Part shown: positions 32,879 through 36,815 of the stretch, in pieces | Layout of the letters: each line of letters begins with the position of its first letter | How positions within the stretch are numbered: position 1 is the first letter of the stretch | NCBI GenBank assembly: GCA_021777225.1 | Contig: JAJYDQ010000040.1 | Span: forward strand, 1-36,815 | Source of the DNA: Deltaproteobacteria bacterium | GTDB lineage: Bacteria; Desulfobacterota; Desulfomonilia; Desulfomonilales; Desulfomonilaceae | DNA length: 36,815 bases | Direction: 5' to 3' | Notes under the pieces: generated by a model | Databases searched by the model: none | What the model saw: the letters and a program-made list of their open reading frames with translations, nothing else | What the model was told of the DNA's origin: nothing | Position numbers and translations under genes: made by a program

Positions 32879-34834
32879 TTATTTGCCACTCCCTCCTTTA
32901 ACACTCTGAAGTCGAATGTCGGCTTTGATCTTCGAGACCCTGCCGTCTTCATATGTAATAGTCGTGTCCATGTGCATCATTTCTTTTTCGTCGTACATAG
33001 CCTCGATAATTTCCTTGTATCTATCTTCTACAAATGCTCGACGGATTTTCCTGGTTCTAGTCAGTTCGTCGTCATCAGCGTCAAATTCCTTGTAAAGATT
33101 GGCGAACCTGTGAATCTTGGCTGCTTCCGGGATGGATTTGTTAACTTCCAAGATGGCCCGCATGACCAAATCGTAGACTTGGGGAATCTGGCCCAATTCA
33201 GTGTAACTAGTGTAGTTTATCCCGTGGTCCTCAGCCCACTTTCCAACCGTGTTGTAATCGATACATACAATTGCGGTCACATACGGCCTTTTGTTACCAA
33301 CGATTAGAGCCTCTCTGATATAAGGGCTAAATTTAAGTCTGGCCTCAAGAAACTGCGGAGAAAATTTGCGGCCGTCGTTCAGGATCATTATGTCTTTGGA
33401 TCGGTCAAAGACCACCAGATGACCGTCCTCGTCTATGAATCCGGTATCGCCCGAGTAAAGCCATCCATCTATGAGAGCTTTTGCCGTTTCTTCCGGTGAT
33501 TTGTAATAACCAACAAAAACTGATGGACTTTTTGACAGAATTTCGTCATTTTCCCCTATTTTTATTTCTGTGTTAGGTATCGGTGTCCCGACAGTATCAA
33601 ATTTTATGTCGCCGTCTCGATGGACTACCGAAATTCCCGCTATTTCCGTTTGGCCGTAAATTTGTTTGAGATTAACTCCAATTGCGTGGAAAAAACGAAA
33701 ATGATCAGGTCCCATAGCTGCTCCACCCGTGTAGGCGTGCCGCACATGGCTTAATCCTAGCTGATCTCGTACCTTGGAAAACATGGTCCATTCCGCCAGC
33801 TTCCGCAAAATCTTCCATTGAAACGGCACGGGCTTCTTTTCAAATTCCAATTCGGCGGTATGATACCCTATCTTCATTGCAAGGGTGTAAAGATTGCGTT
33901 TTAACCACGTTGCGTCCAAGTGTTTGACCTGGACAGTTCTAGTGAACTGTTCATATAGTCTGGGGGGGGCGAACATGACGTGAGGACCAATTTCTCTCAC
34001 ATTGCTCTGTGCGGTTTCAGGCTCTTCAGGGAAGTTGATGGTATAACCGATCTGCAAACCGCACGAGATCGACATCATCTGTTCCCCGATCCATGCAAAC
34101 GGCAAATAAGAAACGAAATCGTCTTCCGGCAGGCAAGGATCAATCCTCATTAGGTTTTGACCCATTGTTAACATGTTGTAATGAGTTAATAGCGCGCCTT
34201 TAGGCAAGGACGTAGTCCCTGAAGTGTAAAAAAGCAGTGCAATATCGTCACCTTTCCCTTTGGAAACAAGTTCGTCAAAGAGATTGGGATCTTTAGCCAT
34301 GCGCTCTTTTCCGAGCCTCATGACTTCTTCGAGGCTTATTAACATGGGATCATCGTAATGGCGCATGCCTTTGGGATCATCCCAGATAATTTTCTTTAAT
34401 TTCGGGCATTCATCGCGTATGGCCAGGGCTTTGTCTACTTCTTCCTGACCTTCTGCGACATAAAATTTTGAATCCGAATGGTCGACAATGTACTTGACCT
34501 CGTCCATCAGACAATCCTGGAACAACCAAACTCCAATACCGCCCCCACACATCGCAGCCATTTCAGTCCAAAGGGCTTCGGGTCTGTTGTCGCCGATCAT
34601 GATGACTTTGTCACCTCTCTCAAGTCCAAGCGACACAAGTCCAAGGGTTATCTGTTTGACGTTTTCAAAGTATTGACTCCAGGTAACAGGGAGCCATACT
34701 CCATATTCTTTTTCTCTCATGGCGACTTTGGTGTCACCAAATTTTTTCGCCTGAGTTACAAAAAGCTTGGGTAAAGTAAGGTCTTTTGTAATTTCGATTT
34801 CACCTTTGAAACCCTGTTCATCTACGGCTGACAT
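32879..34834 (-). CDS. long-chain-type acyl-CoA synthetase (AMP-forming)
   Basis: This enzyme activates a carboxylic acid to its CoA thioester with ATP. From ATG 34834 it has 651 residues. The AMP-binding P-loop TSGTTSLPKG is at 204-213. YGQTE and the adenylate motif YSGDTGFIDEDGHLVVFDRSKD (core YSGDTG and DRSKD) are intact, as is the C-terminal lysine region. Overall layout resembles bacterial long-chain FadD15-like proteins; the real substrate may be a fatty, aromatic or branched acid. GGAGG lies just before the ATG, within the end of livG, and the genes overlap by 17 bases. It abuts livH, so it is a true member of the importer operon, suggesting capture of imported acid by CoA activation. 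Confidence 0.92.
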   Translation of the reverse strand: MSAVDEQGFKGEIEITKDLTLPKLFVTQAKKFGDTKVAMREKEYGVWLPVTWSQYFENVKQITLGLVSLGLERGDKVIMIGDNRPEALWTEMAAMCGGGIGVWLFQDCLMDEVKYIVDHSDSKFYVAEGQEEVDKALAIRDECPKLKKIIWDDPKGMRHYDDPMLISLEEVMRLGKERMAKDPNLFDELVSKGKGDDIALLFYTSGTTSLPKGALLTHYNMLTMGQNLMRIDPCLPEDDFVSYLPFAWIGEQMMSISCGLQIGYTINFPEEPETAQSNVREIGPHVMFAPPRLYEQFTRTVQVKHLDATWLKRNLYTLAMKIGYHTAELEFEKKPVPFQWKILRKLAEWTMFSKVRDQLGLSHVRHAYTGGAAMGPDHFRFFHAIGVNLKQIYGQTEIAGISVVHRDGDIKFDTVGTPIPNTEIKIGENDEILSKSPSVFVGYYKSPEETAKALIDGWLYSGDTGFIDEDGHLVVFDRSKDIMILNDGRKFSPQFLEARLKFSPYIREALIVGNKRPYVTAIVCIDYNTVGKWAEDHGINYTSYTELGQIPQVYDLVMRAILEVNKSIPEAAKIHRFANLYKEFDADDDELTRTRKIRRAFVEDRYKEIIEAMYDEKEMMHMDTTITYEDGRVSKIKADIRLQSVKGGSGK

Positions 34835-35618
34835 ACAGATCCTCCACCTCGCCGAGATAGGCCTTGATAACTTCAGGATTCTCCTGGATTTCCGCCGGCG
34901 TGCCATCAGCAATTTTCACCCCAAAATTCAATGCCATGACGCGATCCGACAGGTCCATGACCACACCCATGTCATGTTCGACCAGAACACATGTTATATT
35001 CCAACGCTTGTCTTCATTTATATCTATAATGAAGCGGGCCATATCCTCGACTTCTTCGAGGTTCAAACCGGCTAAAGGCTCGTCTAAGAGGATAAGCTCC
35101 GGTTTCACGGCTAAGGCCCTTGCTAATTCGATTCTCTTCTGAAGCCCATACGGAAGCATCCCGGTAACTTCGTTTCGGACCGCTTCAATTTCGAGAAGAT
35201 CGATGATCTCTTCTTCAATAAATTTTCTGGTTTCAATCTCTTCCCGGGACGTTTTTCCCCAGTAGCAACAAGAACTCAGCAGTCCGGACCTAAGATGTAG
35301 ATGTCGACCAAGACGGATATTGTCGAGGACAGTCATTCCGCCGAATAATTCTATCTTTTGAAACGTTCTCGATAAGCCCATAGAAGCGCGTCGATGCGGC
35401 GAATATTTGCTTATATTCACACCTTTGAAGAAAAGATCTCCCGTCTTAGGATGATACAAGCCGTTAACGCAGTTCATCATGCAGGTCTTACCAGCGCCAT
35501 TAGGGCCTATGATCGAGAAGATCTCTCCCCTATGCACCTGAAAGCTGACGTTGGTTAGAGCGGCCACTCCATGGAATGATAGAAAAATGTTCTTCGCCTC
35601 AAGTATGACTTCCGACAT
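34818..35618 (-). CDS. livG: branched-chain-type ABC transporter ATP-binding protein LivG
   Basis: LivG is the second ATPase of the importer, 266 residues. Walker A is GPNGAGKT (38-45), the signature region reads PYGLQKRIELARAL, and Walker B is LILLDEP. VEHDMGVVMDLSDRV is the LivG-type switch segment, and the usual long insertion with several charged residues follows the Q-loop (RTFQKIELFGGMTVLDN). It is the first gene of the operon, with AAGGGGA about seven bases before the ATG. Its promoter should lie in the region upstream (35619-36463) but no convincing minus-strand box pair was found. Confidence 0.95.
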   Translation of the reverse strand: MSEVILEAKNIFLSFHGVAALTNVSFQVHRGEIFSIIGPNGAGKTCMMNCVNGLYHPKTGDLFFKGVNISKYSPHRRASMGLSRTFQKIELFGGMTVLDNIRLGRHLHLRSGLLSSCCYWGKTSREEIETRKFIEEEIIDLLEIEAVRNEVTGMLPYGLQKRIELARALAVKPELILLDEPLAGLNLEEVEDMARFIIDINEDKRWNITCVLVEHDMGVVMDLSDRVMALNFGVKIADGTPAEIQENPEVIKAYLGEVEDLYVSRR

Positions 35619-35784
35619 TCAAATCCCCTTTGCGAATCGCATGAAACAAATTGAGCGTCTCGGCGACGGAACAAACTATTTTAGTAGCGGTAATCCAACA
35701 TTAAGCACGTATCCCCACCGAAATGGCAAGACGGGAACACCTGCGTGAAGATGAGAATTTTACTCTACCAAAAATAGCCGTTAC

Positions 35785-35803
35785 GATCAACTTAATGTTG
35801 ATC
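35785..35803. promoter_or_regulatory. palindrome upstream of livG
   Basis: GATCAAC (35785-35791) and GTTGATC (35797-35803) are exact reverse complements with a 5-base AT spacer, about 170 bases upstream of the livG start. The form suits a dimeric repressor or activator site for the importer operon. No bound protein can be named. Confidence 0.35.
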
Positions 35804-36274
35804 TGACGATTCGACGCGATATTTCGAGACTAAAGACCGTTTTTGAAATTAAAGAGACTGGGAAGAGTGGTTTCCCATGGCTCTGACAATTTGTCAAATT
35901 TATGTCATCAATCAAACGCGGATCACGCAAACGCGGAAAACCATGACCCGTTGTATTGAAATCAACAGCCACACCACTTAACTGATCTACGCTTGTTAGC
36001 GATAAGCCACAGCGATCAAAGACATTCATATGGTTAGATTTTAGATTAAATCGATGAGTCATTAATAAGCTAATCATGAAGAATCGGGAGTTGAAAAGTC
36101 AAGACGAAAAATGTTATAGAACACATGTTTTTGAATTTCATCCTGAACTTTCTTCTAGTTAGGCCATTATTTTTTTGTGATCAGGTTAGGTGATTTTGTC
36201 GTTTTGGTTCACAACTGGTCAAGTAACGGCCTATGACAACTCGAACCAAATTCTTTTGACCCATTGGCAAAAAT

Positions 36275-36292
36275 AGTTCACTATAATGAACT
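36275..36292 (+). promoter_or_regulatory. palindromic operator over a -10 box before the crotonase gene
   Basis: AGTTCA (36275-36280) and TGAACT (36287-36292) flank CTATAA, so the whole 18-mer is nearly symmetrical and contains a perfect -10 TATAAT (36282-36287). The best -35 (TTGACC, 36256-36261) is 20 bases away, longer than optimal, which would fit an activated or repressed promoter. It lies about 170 bases before the crotonase start. Confidence 0.45.
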
Positions 36293-36463
36293 GATTGTTC
36301 TCGGAAGTTTCGAAATTGTTCCGCATTGGCGGCATTAGCGATAAGCTGCTAATTTGGAATAACTTAAATTCTAGCCTTTACACAAGTAAGGCTAATAGAG
36401 TTTTACTGTTTTTGCAATCATGGATTTTCTCAGTCGCAATTCATCACCTATGGAGGAAAAAAC

Positions 36464-36815
36464 ATGGATGAAGAAAACGCCCTCGTAAAGGAATCACGAG
36501 ATGGCGTCCTGATTTTGACCATTAATCGCCCTAGCGCGTTGAACTGTTTCAACGTGCCACTCCTGGAAACTTTTCAATCTACAATAAATAGCCTGGCGTT
36601 TGATCGAACAGTCAAGGTTGTAATCATTACCGGATCAACAGAAGGAAAGAATTCCTTCAGCACTGGAGCCGATTTAAAAGAACGCGCCGGTATGGCACAG
36701 GATGAGGTCAGGCAATATATCAGGACAATTCGTGACCTCTTTACATCTGTGGAGGAATTCCCAAAGCCTGTAATTGCAGCTGTTAATGGCTATGCTTTTG
36801 GAGGGGGGTTAGAGC
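36464..36815 (+). CDS. enoyl-CoA hydratase/isomerase (crotonase) family protein, 3' end outside window
   Basis: The gene runs off the window after 117 codons. It begins MDEENALVKESRDGVLILTINRP-like, with the crotonase opening VLILTINRPSALN. The first oxyanion-hole segment is FSTGADLKERA, and the second begins at AVNGYAFGGGLE, where the window ends; the catalytic glutamates lie beyond. The sequence style (GSTEGKNSFSTGADLKE) resembles the AUH/enoyl-CoA hydratase branch. The ATG at 36464 has GGAGG (36452-36456) seven bases upstream. It is divergent from the importer/acyl-CoA synthetase operon and could act on the same CoA thioesters. The family is sure; hydratase versus isomerase or lyase cannot be decided. 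Confidence 0.92.
   Translation, partial: MDEENALVKESRDGVLILTINRPSALNCFNVPLLETFQSTINSLAFDRTVKVVIITGSTEGKNSFSTGADLKERAGMAQDEVRQYIRTIRDLFTSVEEFPKPVIAAVNGYAFGGGLE

Larger units (their letters stand above)
35619..36463. other. 845-base divergent intergenic region between livG and the crotonase gene
   Basis: This AT-rich stretch holds four inverted repeats: GATCAAC/GTTGATC (35785-35803), AGTTCA/TGAACT (36275-36292), ATTAGC/GCTAAT (36334-36353) and TAGCCTT/AAGGCTA (36372-36394). The last two lie in the presumed leader of the crotonase gene. A 96-codon open frame on the minus strand (35787-36077) has no ribosome site and no recognisable family, and I do not call it. Promoters for both neighbours should be here. 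Confidence 0.55.

Noticed and set aside
32861-33307. 148-codon plus-strand open frame
   Set aside because: Antisense to the C-terminal part of the acyl-CoA synthetase.
35787-36077. 96-codon minus-strand open frame in the livG-crotonase gap
   Set aside because: No ribosome site, no domain, no hydrophobic or repeat structure; the region is better explained as regulatory DNA.

Overview
The window looks like a chromosomal stretch from a strictly anaerobic bacterium with a respiratory or syntrophic lifestyle, most likely a Desulfobacterota (former deltaproteobacterial) sulfate reducer or syntroph. This is inferred from gene content: two CooC-type maturation ATPases for carbon monoxide dehydrogenase, a DUF3786 protein, folD, a methylmalonyl-CoA mutase/epimerase/biotin-carrier set, System II cytochrome c biogenesis, an Rrf2 regulator beside a cysteine synthase, and a branched-chain-type ABC importer with an acyl-CoA synthetase built into its operon. 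No rRNA, tRNA, transposase, phage gene or CRISPR array was seen. Base composition is moderate and even, so there is no obvious island.

Layout. 1-102 holds the last codons of an upstream membrane protein. 376-4623 (+): serA, a DUF3786 gene, a CooC-like ATPase and folD, the last after a leader with two strong hairpins. 4858-8264 (-): ribF, a LapA-like membrane protein, a HIT protein, a YfcE/MJ0936-type phosphodiesterase and a UPF0280 protein. 8514-10184 (+): a B12-binding radical SAM protein. 10233-13094 (-): an exported FG-GAP-like protein, then an Rrf2-cysK pair behind a 33-bp inverted repeat. 13499-22067 (+): a 29-residue mS38/AURKAIP1-like basic protein, a small HExxH protein, an FmdB zinc ribbon, methylmalonyl-CoA epimerase, a free biotin carrier, an Old Yellow Enzyme relative, the catalytic part of methylmalonyl-CoA mutase, resB, the ccsA/resC partner and nagZ. 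22450-27797 (-): ligA, acylphosphatase, a ChaN-like exported protein, a short MetE/UROD-fold protein and a second CooC-like ATPase. 27977-35618 (-): livG, acyl-CoA synthetase, livH, livM, livK, livF and an exported LEA14-like protein. 36464 to the end (+): a truncated crotonase-family gene.

How the genes fit together. Mutase, epimerase and biotin carrier belong to the methylmalonyl-CoA route between propionyl-CoA and succinyl-CoA; the B12-binding mutase part and the carboxylase/transcarboxylase partners are not in the window. FolD, both CooC proteins, the DUF3786 protein and the short MetE-like protein point to a Wood-Ljungdahl-type C1 route with CODH/acetyl-CoA synthase encoded elsewhere. 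The liv-type importer with its acyl-CoA synthetase, plus the neighbouring crotonase, suggests uptake and CoA activation of an organic acid.

Most of the window is ordinary metabolism. The items most worth testing are the CooC-linked short MetE-like protein, the DUF3786-CooC-FolD group, the tiny ribosomal-type gene followed by an uncharacterised HExxH protein, the cysteine synthase with an altered substrate loop behind a large palindrome, and several hairpins or operators with no assigned role.
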